64,000 nt of DNA from contig NZ_CP108538.1 in NCBI RefSeq assembly GCF_035994185.1, forward strand, positions 186,001-250,000. The letters run 5' to 3'. A model generated the notes under the pieces. That model ran no database searches, was not told the DNA's origin, and saw only the letters and a program-made list of their open reading frames with translations. A program made the position numbers and the translations under genes. This stretch comes from Streptomyces sp. NBC_01217. GTDB taxonomy: Bacteria; Actinomycetota; Actinomycetes; Streptomycetales; Streptomycetaceae. This document shows, in pieces, positions 1-12,192 of the stretch (position 1 is the first letter of the stretch; every line of letters starts with the position of its first letter).

Positions 1-4328
<4,328 letters not shown>

Positions 4329-4451
4329 TGCGCGTACTCCACGTGAGTGATGGTCTGTGAACTGCCGAGAAGGGCTCGGAGGGAGCCCTGCGGGTACGGT
4401 GACCGCTCGCACGATCACACCGGTGGTGTCGGGGCCGGAACCCTTATCCCG

Positions 4452-4458
4452 CCCCTAG
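4452..4458 (-). promoter_or_regulatory. CCCCTAG box upstream of PKS E, hit by the IS element
   Basis: CCCCTAG on the plus strand (CTAGGGG in the direction of transcription) lies about 128 bp upstream of the PKS E start. The same word lies upstream of three other transcription-unit starts in the cluster. The TA in this copy is the target duplicated by the IS630 element. Because the element itself begins TAG, the left copy still reads CCCCTAG. Its role as an activator site is inference. Confidence 0.4.
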
Positions 4459-4469
4459 TGTCTCGTGAT
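4456..4469 (+). repeat. Left terminal inverted repeat of the IS630 element
   Basis: TAGTGTCTCGTGAT is the exact inverse of 5617-5630. The outer TA is the duplicated target. Confidence 0.92.
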
Positions 4470-4493
4470 TCCGTCAGCGTTACTTGATCTTGT

Positions 4494-5606
4494 ATGGCAG
4501 GGTCTCTTGGTGTGGAGATCTCCGTGGAACAGGCCGCCGAGTTGCGGGAGTTGGTGAACAGCCGGGACGTTCCTGCGGACATCGCTACGCGGGGCCGGAT
4601 CGTTCTGTGGTCGAGTGAGGGGCGTCGGCGCAAGGACATTGCGGAGCTGCTCGGGGTGTCGCTGCCGACCGTGGACCGCTGGAAGATCCGCTATGCCGAG
4701 CAGGGCCTGGCCGGGCTGGAAGGTGAGCGTCCCGGTGGCGCGCGGGAACAGGTGCCGGCGCGGGTGCGGGCCCGGGTGATTGCGCTGACGCGCATGACGC
4801 CGCCGGACGGCACGGGGCTTTCGCGCTGGTCCACGCGGGAGTTGGCGAAGTATCTGGAGCGGGCCGAGAACATCACCGTGTCCTGGCACTACATCGCGCG
4901 CGTCTGGCGGGAGGAGAGCCTGAAGCCGCACCGGTCCGGCACCTTCAAGATTTCCAAAGATCCCGCGTTCGCGGAGAAGGTGGCCGACGTGATCGGCCTG
5001 TATCTGGCCCCGCCGGGCGGCGCGGTGGTCCTCTCGATCGACGAGAAGACGCAGATCCAGGCGCTGGACCGGACCCAGCCGGTGCTGCCGGTCGCCTTCG
5101 CGGCGAGCGAGAAGCGCACCGCCGACTACGTCCGGCACGGCACCACGAACCTGTTCGCCGCCCTGAACGTGACCACTGGTGAAGTGCTCGGCGAGTGCAG
5201 GCCGACCCGGAACGGCAAGGATTTCCTGGCCTTCTTGAAGAAGGCGGTGAAACCGCACGCCGGGAAGGACATCCATGTCGTCCTGGACAACCTCTCGACG
5301 CACACCACCCCGGAGGTCAAGGAGTGGCTGGTCAAGAACCCGCAAGTCCACTTCCATTTCACTCCCGTCGGTTCCTCGTGGCTGAACCAGATCGAGATCT
5401 GGTTCGGAATCCTGACCCGGCAGTCCATCCGCCGCGGCACGTTCTCCAGCGTCAACGTCCTGATCAAACAGATCCGCGACTACATCAACTCCTGGAACAC
5501 GACAGCGAAACCGTTCACTTGGACCGCGACCGCCGGCGAGGTCCTCGCGAAGGTCCGACTCGTCGCGACCAACGTGAAGAAACTCGTTAATAACAACTCG
5601 AACTGA
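4494..5606 (+). CDS. IS630-family transposase
   Basis: This is a 370-residue single-frame transposase. The N-terminal part holds a helix-turn-helix (about residues 45-75, RKDIAELLGVSLPTVDRWK) followed by a second DNA-binding segment. The catalytic triad of the DDE fold is visible: Asp183 in SIDEKTQIQ, Asp265 in VVLDNLSTH and Glu301 in LNQIEIWFG. The spacing of about 35 residues between the last two fits IS630. The length is normal and there is no frameshift, so the enzyme is probably active. It starts 38 bp inside the left end and stops 24 bp before the right end. Its last 20 bases overlap, in antisense, the new 3' end of the mutase gene. Confidence 0.96.
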   Translation: MAGSLGVEISVEQAAELRELVNSRDVPADIATRGRIVLWSSEGRRRKDIAELLGVSLPTVDRWKIRYAEQGLAGLEGERPGGAREQVPARVRARVIALTRMTPPDGTGLSRWSTRELAKYLERAENITVSWHYIARVWREESLKPHRSGTFKISKDPAFAEKVADVIGLYLAPPGGAVVLSIDEKTQIQALDRTQPVLPVAFAASEKRTADYVRHGTTNLFAALNVTTGEVLGECRPTRNGKDFLAFLKKAVKPHAGKDIHVVLDNLSTHTTPEVKEWLVKNPQVHFHFTPVGSSWLNQIEIWFGILTRQSIRRGTFSSVNVLIKQIRDYINSWNTTAKPFTWTATAGEVLAKVRLVATNVKKLVNNNSN

Positions 5607-6993
5607 CATGAACAGGATCACGAGACACTAGCCGCCCTCGCCCGGTGCCGCCGCGTGGGTGCCGCGGGTCGTCCAGCTCCGGCCGGTCGAAGCGGGTGCG
5701 CATGTGGGCGAGCGCGGTGAGCAGGCCGGATGAGGTGAGCGCCGGCTGCTCCGGCCCGGTCTCCACCAGGCCGGCCAGCGGCAGCGCGCCGAGGGCGGTC
5801 CAGCGCAGCCGGCCCGCGGCGTCGATGGCGCTGCGGGTGCGGCCTGAGTTGTCGGGGTGGAGGCAGTAGGGGATGTCCAGGTACCCGCGCCGGAAGGCGA
5901 CGAGGAGGGCCTCCCCCAGGTCGGGATGGAGGTTGCGGACGGCCTCCACGAGCGCCGCCGCCTCCGCGTACGTCTGGGAGTCGCCGCCGGGGTCGGGCGG
6001 CGGCGCGGCGGACGGCGCGCCGGCGACGGTCGCGGCGTGTTCCAGGGCGGCCACGTTCTCGGCGACGGTGGGGATGCGGCTGGCCTCGGCCTCGGTCTTG
6101 ACGATCAGGCGCTGCGCCCCCGTCGCCACCGCCAGCCCGGCCGCCTCGCCGAGCAGTGCGAAAGCCCCCTCGGGCGTCGCCGGGTAGACGCCCATGTAGG
6201 CGTAGACCACCACGTGCGGGCGGGTGTCGGGCAGTAGTTCGGCACAGAGCCGGCGCAGCGCGAGGACGGCCTCGCGGTCCTGGTCGAAGTTGGTCTGCTG
6301 GGCGTAGCTGACGGACAGGCTGCGGATGCCGTGGTGGTGGAAGAACAGCGCTTCCAGCACGCTCATCGCGACCAGCATCCCCGGCGGGCACAACTGGCCG
6401 AGCATGCAGCCGCCGAAGGTCTCCAGGTGCGGTTCGAGTCCGAACTGACGTAGACCGAGAGCGAGTTCGCAGCCCTCCTGCCAGTTGCGCACGGACTGTT
6501 CCAACGGTGTGCGCCCGTAGGGCAGGCAGTACGAAACCGGGCCGCCCTCGGTCGCCGCGATGCCGGTCTTGGCCAGGGCGCGGAAGATGTGCTGCGGCGC
6601 GGCGGAGCCGTGCCGGACCTGGACCGGGAAGTCGCGGTCCCGGATGCCGTCGAGTACGGCACGGGTGGTGGCCGGGGAGTGGTTCACCAGCGGGTAGCCG
6701 TTGAGGTCGGCGCCGTCGCGCAGGGCGCGATCGGCGGCGGCGCGGTCGCCGGTGCGGGTGTAGCTGTCGAGGGTGATGGTGCCGACGGTGGTGGCGGCGG
6801 CGTTCCTGGTGGCGAGCAGCCCGGCGCGCATGGCCTCCGGCGCGGCGAAGCCCATGCGCGGCTGGACGACGAGCCGGCCAGCCCGGTGCTCCCGCTCGAC
6901 GAAGTCGCCGAAGTCGTCCCGGCAGGGCGTGGTGTAACGGTCGGGCGCGGTGTCCCCGCGGGGCAGGGCAGACCGGTCGGGCAAGTCGTTCAC
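5587..6993 (-). CDS. glmE: Methylaspartate (glutamate) mutase large subunit E, 3' end rewritten by the IS element
   Basis: This is the catalytic subunit of the coenzyme-B12 glutamate mutase, which interconverts L-glutamate and (2S,3S)-3-methylaspartate, the precursor of the starter unit. From GTG 6993 it encodes 468 residues. The start overlaps the small-subunit stop as GTGA. The family is recognised from segments such as PRMGFAAPEAMRAGL, GYPLVNHSPATTRAVL and a long TIM-barrel-like body. The IS630 element entered four codons before the original stop. The reading frame passes from the gene through CTA into the element and ends at TAA 5587-5589, adding VSRDPVHVSSSCY. Without the element the frame would end GRLGAG and stop at 4444. 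The catalytic barrel is untouched, so the enzyme is probably still functional. A frame open up to 7524 overlaps the small subunit and is not used. Confidence 0.9.
   Translation of the reverse strand: MNDLPDRSALPRGDTAPDRYTTPCRDDFGDFVEREHRAGRLVVQPRMGFAAPEAMRAGLLATRNAAATTVGTITLDSYTRTGDRAAADRALRDGADLNGYPLVNHSPATTRAVLDGIRDRDFPVQVRHGSAAPQHIFRALAKTGIAATEGGPVSYCLPYGRTPLEQSVRNWQEGCELALGLRQFGLEPHLETFGGCMLGQLCPPGMLVAMSVLEALFFHHHGIRSLSVSYAQQTNFDQDREAVLALRRLCAELLPDTRPHVVVYAYMGVYPATPEGAFALLGEAAGLAVATGAQRLIVKTEAEASRIPTVAENVAALEHAATVAGAPSAAPPPDPGGDSQTYAEAAALVEAVRNLHPDLGEALLVAFRRGYLDIPYCLHPDNSGRTRSAIDAAGRLRWTALGALPLAGLVETGPEQPALTSSGLLTALAHMRTRFDRPELDDPRHPRGGTGRGRLVSRDPVHVSSSCY
5617..5630 (-). repeat. Right terminal inverted repeat of the IS630 element
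   Basis: ATCACGAGACACTA is the exact inverse of 4456-4469. On the minus strand it is read through by the mutase gene, whose codons continue into the element. Confidence 0.92.
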
Positions 6994-7472
6994 AGGGCCG
7001 CCCGTACGGTCGCCGACAGGAAGGACCGGAACCGGGTTTCGGCGTCGGCGCCGTCCTCGAAGACCGCGTCGAACCCGGCGGCCAGCAGTTCCCAGGTCTG
7101 CCGGGTGTCGCCGGGGCCGTTGACCCCCAGCTTGCCGCCGATCACCACCGGGGTGGTGACGAGCTGCGGTACGGCGCGCAGGCCGCGGATCGCGCGCAGG
7201 CCGTCCTGGTGGCCGTGGCCGTTGACGCTGCTGACGACGACCATGGCCGGCCGATGCGCCAGGCATGCGGCGACCAGCTCGTCCTCGGGCACGCAGGATC
7301 CCAGGTTGACGACGCGGTGGCCCAACTCCTCGATGATCAGGTGCAGATAGACCAGGTTCCAGGTGTGGGCGTCCGACGCCAGGCCGGTCACGACGACGGT
7401 GCCGCCGGGGGCGGCCGTAGCGCCCGGCCGACCCGCGACCGCGACGGCACCACTGATCGCGCTCGTCGTCAT
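6990..7472 (-). CDS. glmS: Methylaspartate (glutamate) mutase small subunit S, B12-binding
   Basis: This 160-residue cobalamin-binding subunit partners with the large subunit encoded immediately downstream. The flavodoxin-like B12 fold is clear: VVVTGLASDAHTWN near the start carries the lower-ligand His36, followed by NLGSCVPEDELV, MVVVSSVNGHG and VVIGGKLGVNG. In the classical motif DxHxxG the last position is Gly, but here it is Asn39 (DAHTWN). The N-terminus has about 20 extra residues rich in Ala/Gly. ATG 7472 overlaps the decarboxylase stop (ATGA), and its own stop overlaps the large-subunit GTG, so the three genes are translationally coupled. Confidence 0.93.
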   Translation of the reverse strand: MTTSAISGAVAVAGRPGATAAPGGTVVVTGLASDAHTWNLVYLHLIIEELGHRVVNLGSCVPEDELVAACLAHRPAMVVVSSVNGHGHQDGLRAIRGLRAVPQLVTTPVVIGGKLGVNGPGDTRQTWELLAAGFDAVFEDGADAETRFRSFLSATVRAAL

Positions 7473-8776
7473 TCCCGCCGGTCCGTTCGATCACGGTCGC
7501 CGGGCACGACCCGGCGGTGCTCAAGACGGGTCACGGAGACGACCTCCCCGTCCCGTACGCACACCTCGGTGGGCGCCGGCCGGCCCAGGAACATCAGCAG
7601 GCTGGCGGTCACGCCGTAGGAGCCCGCGTTCGGCACGGACACCACGTCACCGGCGGACAGCCCGGCGGGCAGCTCGATCTCCCGGCCGAGGAGGTCGCCC
7701 GGAGTGCACAACGGGCCGACCAGGCTGGCTCGTTCGGTCGGCAGGTCCCGCGCGGGGCCTTGGTCCGTGTCGTCGGTGCACGGCTCCACGGTCACCGGGA
7801 GCAGGCGGCCCAGGCCGGACATGCCGCCGAATGCGTTGATGCCGGCGTCCAGGACAACGAACCGGCGCCCCCGGCTCACCTTGGTGTTGACGACAGCGCA
7901 GAGCAACCGCCCGCCGTCCGCGACCAGATGGCGGCCCGACTCGCAGGCGACCTCGAGTCCGCCGTCCCGCCATCGCGGAAAGTGCGCGTCCAGGGCGCCT
8001 TCCAGGGCACCTCGCAGATGCGGGTAGCGAGGGCGCTCGCCGCGCACTCCGTAGGGGGCGGCGAAACCGCCGCCGATGTCCAGGACCCGGAAGGTCACGC
8101 CGAGGTGCTTCTCCAGCTCGGCGGCGAGGGTGATGGTGTGCCGGAACTCGGCGATCAGGCCGTCCTCGTCCTTGGCGTTGCTCAGCGGGAAGAAGTGCGC
8201 GCCCGCGATCCGGGTGCCGGGTACGGTGGTCAGGGCCGGGGCGAGGCCGGGGAGGGTCTCGCTGTCGAAGCCGAACTGCGAGGGCGCACCGGTCATCCGG
8301 ATGCTCGTCGTGGTGGCGCCGACCCCGGCGGCGTTGACGCGCAGCAGGCAGTCCGCGACCACGCCGGCGGCCGCGGCGGCCGCTCCGATGTGCTCCAGGT
8401 CGGTGACCGACTCGGCGGAGAACAGCCGTACGCCGCGGTCGATGGTCTCGGCCAGCTCGCCGTACGTCTTGCCGGGTCCGGTGTAGAGACAGTCGGCGCC
8501 GCCGAACCCGGCCTCCAGGGCGGCGTCCAGTTCGCCGGTGGAGCTGATCTCGGCGCGGCAGGCCGGACCCTCGCCGGAGCGCAGGGCGCGGACGATGTCG
8601 GGGTGCGGGTTGGCCTTCAGCGCGTAGAACAGGGTGAAGCCCTCGGGGAGGGCCGCGAACAGGTCCCGGCGGGCGGCCCGGACGCGGTCCAGGTCGTAGA
8701 CGTACAGCGGGGTGCCGTAGCGAGCCGCGAGTTCGGCGACGGGGAGCGCGGTGGTGGGGGCGGGTGCTGTGCTCAT
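7469..8776 (-). CDS. PLP-dependent decarboxylase, VinO-like (removes the alpha-carboxyl of methylaspartyl starter)
   Basis: This 435-residue fold-type III PLP enzyme belongs to the diaminopimelate/ornithine decarboxylase family. The PLP lysine is Lys54 in YALKANPHP. The glycine-rich phosphate site is DIGGGFAAPYG, and the C-terminal dimer-interface cysteine motif is PLCTPGD. In the vicenistatin pathway VinO decarboxylates 3-methylaspartate after it is tethered to the carrier protein VinL, giving 3-amino-2-methylpropionyl. The context (mutase, two ligases, free ACP) points to the same job. ATG 8776 overlaps the preceding ligase stop (ATGA), and its own stop overlaps the mutase small-subunit start. 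Function is by family and context, since true amino-acid decarboxylases look similar. Confidence 0.87.
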   Translation of the reverse strand: MSTAPAPTTALPVAELAARYGTPLYVYDLDRVRAARRDLFAALPEGFTLFYALKANPHPDIVRALRSGEGPACRAEISSTGELDAALEAGFGGADCLYTGPGKTYGELAETIDRGVRLFSAESVTDLEHIGAAAAAAGVVADCLLRVNAAGVGATTTSIRMTGAPSQFGFDSETLPGLAPALTTVPGTRIAGAHFFPLSNAKDEDGLIAEFRHTITLAAELEKHLGVTFRVLDIGGGFAAPYGVRGERPRYPHLRGALEGALDAHFPRWRDGGLEVACESGRHLVADGGRLLCAVVNTKVSRGRRFVVLDAGINAFGGMSGLGRLLPVTVEPCTDDTDQGPARDLPTERASLVGPLCTPGDLLGREIELPAGLSAGDVVSVPNAGSYGVTASLLMFLGRPAPTEVCVRDGEVVSVTRLEHRRVVPGDRDRTDRRE

Positions 8777-10296
8777 GCGTCGTTCCTGCTCTCGTCGGCG
8801 CGCGTGCCGTCCCCGTCGAGGAACAGGGCCAGCTTCTTCTTCTCGGTCTTGCCGTGCGGAGTCAGCGGCCAGTCGTTGTGGACCCGGCAGACACCCGGCA
8901 CCTTGGCGGGCTCCAGGCGGTGCGCCAGCTCGCGCAGCACCTGGTGGGGGGCGAGGTCGGTGTCGGCGAACAGCACCATGTCCCGCCGGTCGGTCGGGGG
9001 CAGCACGGCCGCGGCGCGTACGCCCACGACGTCCAGGGCGGCGGCCTCGATCTCGACACTGCTCATGCGGACGCCCTTGCGCTTGAACATGTCGTCGCGG
9101 CGGCCCTCGAAGTACAGGAAGCCCTCGTCATCGAGGTGGCCGTAATCGCCGGTGTGCAGGCGGAGTTCGCCGGTGACCGGATCGCGGCGGAAGGCGCGTG
9201 CAGTGATCTCCTCGGCACGCCAGTAGCCGGGCATGACGTGCGGTCCCGCGGCGACGATCTCGCCGCTCTGCCCGGTGGGCACGGACTGCCCTTCGGGGTC
9301 CAGGATGAGGACGCGGGTGCCGGGCAGCGGCAAGCCGACCGAATCGGGGCGCTCGTGTTCGCGCTCCGGGGGCATGGCGGTGACGCGCTTGCACTCCGTC
9401 TGGCCGTACTGGCGGACCACCCGCGCGCCGGGGAAGGCGGTGCGCAGGGTGTCGATGAGCGGCTGCGGCAGGGCGGCGCCGGTGTTGGTGAACAGGCGTA
9501 CGGGCGGGGCGGGTTCGGTGTCGCGTGCGGCCAGCGTCGCGATCATGGTCGCGAGGGACGGTACCAGGGGCACCACGGTCGTGCCGGTCTCCCGCATCCG
9601 CTTCAGCAGCACGATGTCCGAGTCACGGTCGGCGAGGACGATCCGCGAGCGGCCCAGGGCGCACAGCAGCACCTTGTAGAGGCCGTAGTCCCAGGACATC
9701 GGGAAACGGCAGAAGACGACGTCGCCCGGCCGGTAACCGAGGACCTGCTGGATGGCGTCGGACGCGAAGGTCATCTGGGCGTGCGGGCACATCACGGCCT
9801 TGGGGGCGGCGGTGCTGCCGGAGGTGTAGACGAGGACGGCGAGGTCCTCGGGGCGGGTGGACTCCTCCGTCACGCGGACCCCGCCGGCGGCCAGTTCCGT
9901 CACCTCGCGCCACACGTCGGCGAGGCCGTGCACCGGCACGCCTGCCGTCTCACGCAGGGTCTCCTGCGCCAGGCCGTCGGCGATGATCAGCCGGGGTTCG
10001 CAGTTGCCGATGACCGAGCGCAGGTGGAACGGCCTCATGTCCGGGTTGACCGGCACGAAGACGGCCCCGGACCGCGAGGTCCCGTAGAACAGGGCGACGG
10101 TCTCACCGGTGCTCGGGATCTGCGTCATGACCCGGTCGCCGGGCGCGACGCCCCGGGCCCGCAGCCACGCGGCGAAGGCGTGGCTCAGGTCTTGGATCTC
10201 GCCGTACCTCCAGGTCCGCGAGGCGTCCTGGACGGCACAGGCGTCCGGGACGTCCGCGGCTGCCCGGTCGAGCAGATCATGGACGAGCTGGGGCAC
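8773..10296 (-). CDS. Stand-alone adenylation enzyme, VinN-like (loads 3-methylaspartate on the ACP)
   Basis: This 507-residue acyl/amino-acid ligase of the ANL superfamily lacks its own carrier domain. The AMP-binding core LVYTSGSTAAPKAVM is at about 155-169, and the C-terminal lid carries HGKTEKKK with the usual catalytic lysine near residue 495. Asp203 in FPMSWDYGLY lies where VinN-type enzymes use an aspartate to bind the beta-amino group. It is therefore the better candidate for the beta-amino acid selecting ligase. The start is GTG 10296, one base after the stop of the upstream ligase. The stop overlaps the decarboxylase start. The substrate assignment is inference from the VinN resemblance. 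Confidence 0.86.
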   Translation of the reverse strand: MPQLVHDLLDRAAADVPDACAVQDASRTWRYGEIQDLSHAFAAWLRARGVAPGDRVMTQIPSTGETVALFYGTSRSGAVFVPVNPDMRPFHLRSVIGNCEPRLIIADGLAQETLRETAGVPVHGLADVWREVTELAAGGVRVTEESTRPEDLAVLVYTSGSTAAPKAVMCPHAQMTFASDAIQQVLGYRPGDVVFCRFPMSWDYGLYKVLLCALGRSRIVLADRDSDIVLLKRMRETGTTVVPLVPSLATMIATLAARDTEPAPPVRLFTNTGAALPQPLIDTLRTAFPGARVVRQYGQTECKRVTAMPPEREHERPDSVGLPLPGTRVLILDPEGQSVPTGQSGEIVAAGPHVMPGYWRAEEITARAFRRDPVTGELRLHTGDYGHLDDEGFLYFEGRRDDMFKRKGVRMSSVEIEAAALDVVGVRAAAVLPPTDRRDMVLFADTDLAPHQVLRELAHRLEPAKVPGVCRVHNDWPLTPHGKTEKKKLALFLDGDGTRADESRNDA

Positions 10297-10297
10297 T

Positions 10298-11875
10298 TCA
10301 CGCTCCCGTGGTGGGTCGGTTCGGACCGGACCGCTGTGCGGCCCGGTCCCTGAGCTCCGCTCGGTCGATCTTGCGATTGGCGTTGAGCGGCAGGTCGGCG
10401 AGGTGCTCGAAACGGCGCGGGACGAGCTTGTCCGGCAGCCGTTCGCGCAGCGCCCTGGCGAGTTCGCCGGACGCTACGGGGGCGGTGCCGGTGTAGTAGG
10501 CGACGAGTTCGGTCACGCCGTCCGCCGTGACGTCGACGGCGACGGCCTGGTCTACTCCGGCGCAGGCAGCCAGCGCGTGGTCGACCTCCGCCAGTTCGAC
10601 GCGCCAGCCCTGCACTTGGACCTGAGCGTCCAAGCGTCCCAGGTAGGCGAGTTCACCGCCGGCGCTGCGGCGCACCCGGTCGCCGGTGCGGTACCAGGCG
10701 CGGCCGTCGTGGGTGAGGAACCGTCCGAGGTTGTCCCCATCGTCAAGGTAGCCCGGGGTCATCTGCGGCCCGCTGACGCACAGTTCGCCCTCGGCCGGGT
10801 CCGGGACGTCCGGGCCCTCGTGGGGCGTGCCGTCCGCGTCCAGCAGCAGGTGCCGGTGGCCGGGGTTGACGATCCCGATCGGGACGCCGCCGTGGACGCC
10901 GAGGCCGGGTGAGCGGTCCGGGTCCCAGCGGTGGGCGCTGATCGTGATGGTCAGCTCGGTGGGGCCGTACAGGTTCTCGACGGCCGAACCCGGCGCGGCG
11001 GACTGCCAGTCGGCCGCGTCCTGGCACCGCAGCGCCTCGCCCGCGAACAGGCTCCAGCGCAGCGTGGGCAGGGCGGCCGGGCCGAGTCCGCCGAGCCGCC
11101 GGACCAGGGCGATGCTGCTGGGCGTGGAGAACCACACCGTCAGCTTGTGCCGTTCGGCGAAGGCCGACAGGTCCCGGTAGGCGGGGCCGGGCACGGCGAC
11201 CAGGCCCGCTCCCGCGCCCCAGGCGTTGAACAGGTCGAACATCGCACAGTCGAAGACCAGGTCGAAGGCCTGCGAGAACACGTCGTCCGGCCCGAAGTCG
11301 TAGCGCTCGTCCAGGATCCCGAAGTAGTGGGCGGCGTTGCCGTGCGTGATCGGCACGCCCTTGGGGCGGCCGGTCGAGCCCGAGGTGAACAGCACGTACG
11401 CGGTGTCGCCGGGGGCGGCGGACCGCGGGGCGCGCAGCGCCACGGACGACGGCACCGGGTCCGTCTCAGGGGTCAGGACGGCGACCTTGGCGTGAGCGCC
11501 GTTCGTGTCGAGGAGCCGCGGGAGCAGCACCGCGCCGCGCGCGTCCGCGATGACCGCGTCCACGCCCGCCGTGGTCAGCATGTGCCGGGTGCGCGGAAGC
11601 GGGAAGTCCGGCTGGAGCGGCACGACGGCCGCACCGGCGTAGAGGGCGGCGAGGACGCCGACGTACGCCGTCGTGCCCTTGCCGGTGAGCACGCCGACGG
11701 CGCGCGGCGCCTCGGGCGCGGCGTCGAGCAGCGCGCCCGCCCACAACAGCGCGCGCCGGTGGACAGCCTCGTAGGTGAGCACCTCCTCCCCCACCCGGAT
11801 CGCCTCGCGCGCGGGGGACGCCGCGAGGCCGCGCAGGAACCTCGCGTGCAGGGCGTGATCGGGTACGCCGTCCAT
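10298..11875 (-). CDS. Second stand-alone adenylation enzyme, VinM-like (adds an aminoacyl cap)
   Basis: This 525-residue ANL ligase resembles NRPS adenylation domains: YVLFTSGSTGRPKGVP (about 160-175), LYGPTELTI, YRTGDRVRR, GRLDAQVQVQGWRVEL and a C-terminal LPLNANRKIDR with the catalytic lysine. In vicenistatin VinM attaches L-alanine to the amine of the ACP-bound starter, protecting it during chain extension. The same cap is expected here, but the amino acid cannot be read safely from the sequence. ATG 11875 was chosen because it overlaps the ACP stop (TGATG). A frame extension further upstream would run through the ACP gene. One base separates it from the next gene. Confidence 0.86.
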   Translation of the reverse strand: MDGVPDHALHARFLRGLAASPAREAIRVGEEVLTYEAVHRRALLWAGALLDAAPEAPRAVGVLTGKGTTAYVGVLAALYAGAAVVPLQPDFPLPRTRHMLTTAGVDAVIADARGAVLLPRLLDTNGAHAKVAVLTPETDPVPSSVALRAPRSAAPGDTAYVLFTSGSTGRPKGVPITHGNAAHYFGILDERYDFGPDDVFSQAFDLVFDCAMFDLFNAWGAGAGLVAVPGPAYRDLSAFAERHKLTVWFSTPSSIALVRRLGGLGPAALPTLRWSLFAGEALRCQDAADWQSAAPGSAVENLYGPTELTITISAHRWDPDRSPGLGVHGGVPIGIVNPGHRHLLLDADGTPHEGPDVPDPAEGELCVSGPQMTPGYLDDGDNLGRFLTHDGRAWYRTGDRVRRSAGGELAYLGRLDAQVQVQGWRVELAEVDHALAACAGVDQAVAVDVTADGVTELVAYYTGTAPVASGELARALRERLPDKLVPRRFEHLADLPLNANRKIDRAELRDRAAQRSGPNRPTTGA

Positions 11876-12129
11876 CACTCCACCGGATTCAGCAGGGTGG
11901 ACAGCGCCTGCCACAGCGCGCCCGGCGTCTCGAAGGTCTCGGGGGTCAGGGCGTCGTCCTTGAACCGCACGTCGAAGCGGTCCTCCAGCGCGGCAAGGAG
12001 CTGCACCGTGCCGAGGGAGTCCAGGCCGGCGTCGCGCAGCGCGGTGTCGGCCGTGAGCTGCTCGTCCGGCGGGATGTAGGGCAGGAACTGGCGCAGCAGG
12101 TCGTCGAACTCGTCATTCCACACGGTCAC
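11875..12129 (-). CDS. Discrete acyl carrier protein, VinL-like
   Basis: This 84-residue free-standing carrier protein carries the phosphopantetheine serine at Ser38 (GLDSLGTVQLL). It has an acidic helix II/III as expected of an ACP. It is the likely platform on which the starter is loaded, decarboxylated and capped before transfer to PKS E. The start is GTG 12129, supported by AAAGGA seven bases upstream. The stop overlaps the start of the VinM-like gene. It lies 63 bp after the acyltransferase gene. Confidence 0.92.
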   Translation of the reverse strand: MTVWNDEFDDLLRQFLPYIPPDEQLTADTALRDAGLDSLGTVQLLAALEDRFDVRFKDDALTPETFETPGALWQALSTLLNPVE

Positions 12130-12192
12130 TTGGGTCCTTTGGGGCGTTCTTGGGCTTGTGCGGGGATGCGCGGGCGCGGGTGCGCGGGCGGG

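Larger units (their letters stand above)
4456..5630 (+). mobile_element. IS630-family insertion sequence (complete, about 1.17 kb)
   Basis: The element is bounded by 14-bp perfect terminal inverted repeats, TAGTGTCTCGTGAT at 4456-4469 and its complement at 5617-5630, each including the TA. IS630/Tc1 elements insert at TA and duplicate it, and a TA is present at both outer ends. It carries one transposase gene on the plus strand, opposite to the polyketide genes. It sits between the glutamate mutase large-subunit gene and PKS E and changes the 3' end of the former. Intact ends and an intact transposase suggest a recent insertion. Confidence 0.93.

Noticed and set aside
5587..7524. A longer mutase large-subunit start at 7524
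   Set aside because: It would overlap the whole small-subunit gene. GTG 6993 is coupled to its stop.
8773..11875. The two adenylation enzymes as an NRPS
   Set aside because: No condensation domain is present. Both are free-standing and lie beside a free ACP, as VinN and VinM do.
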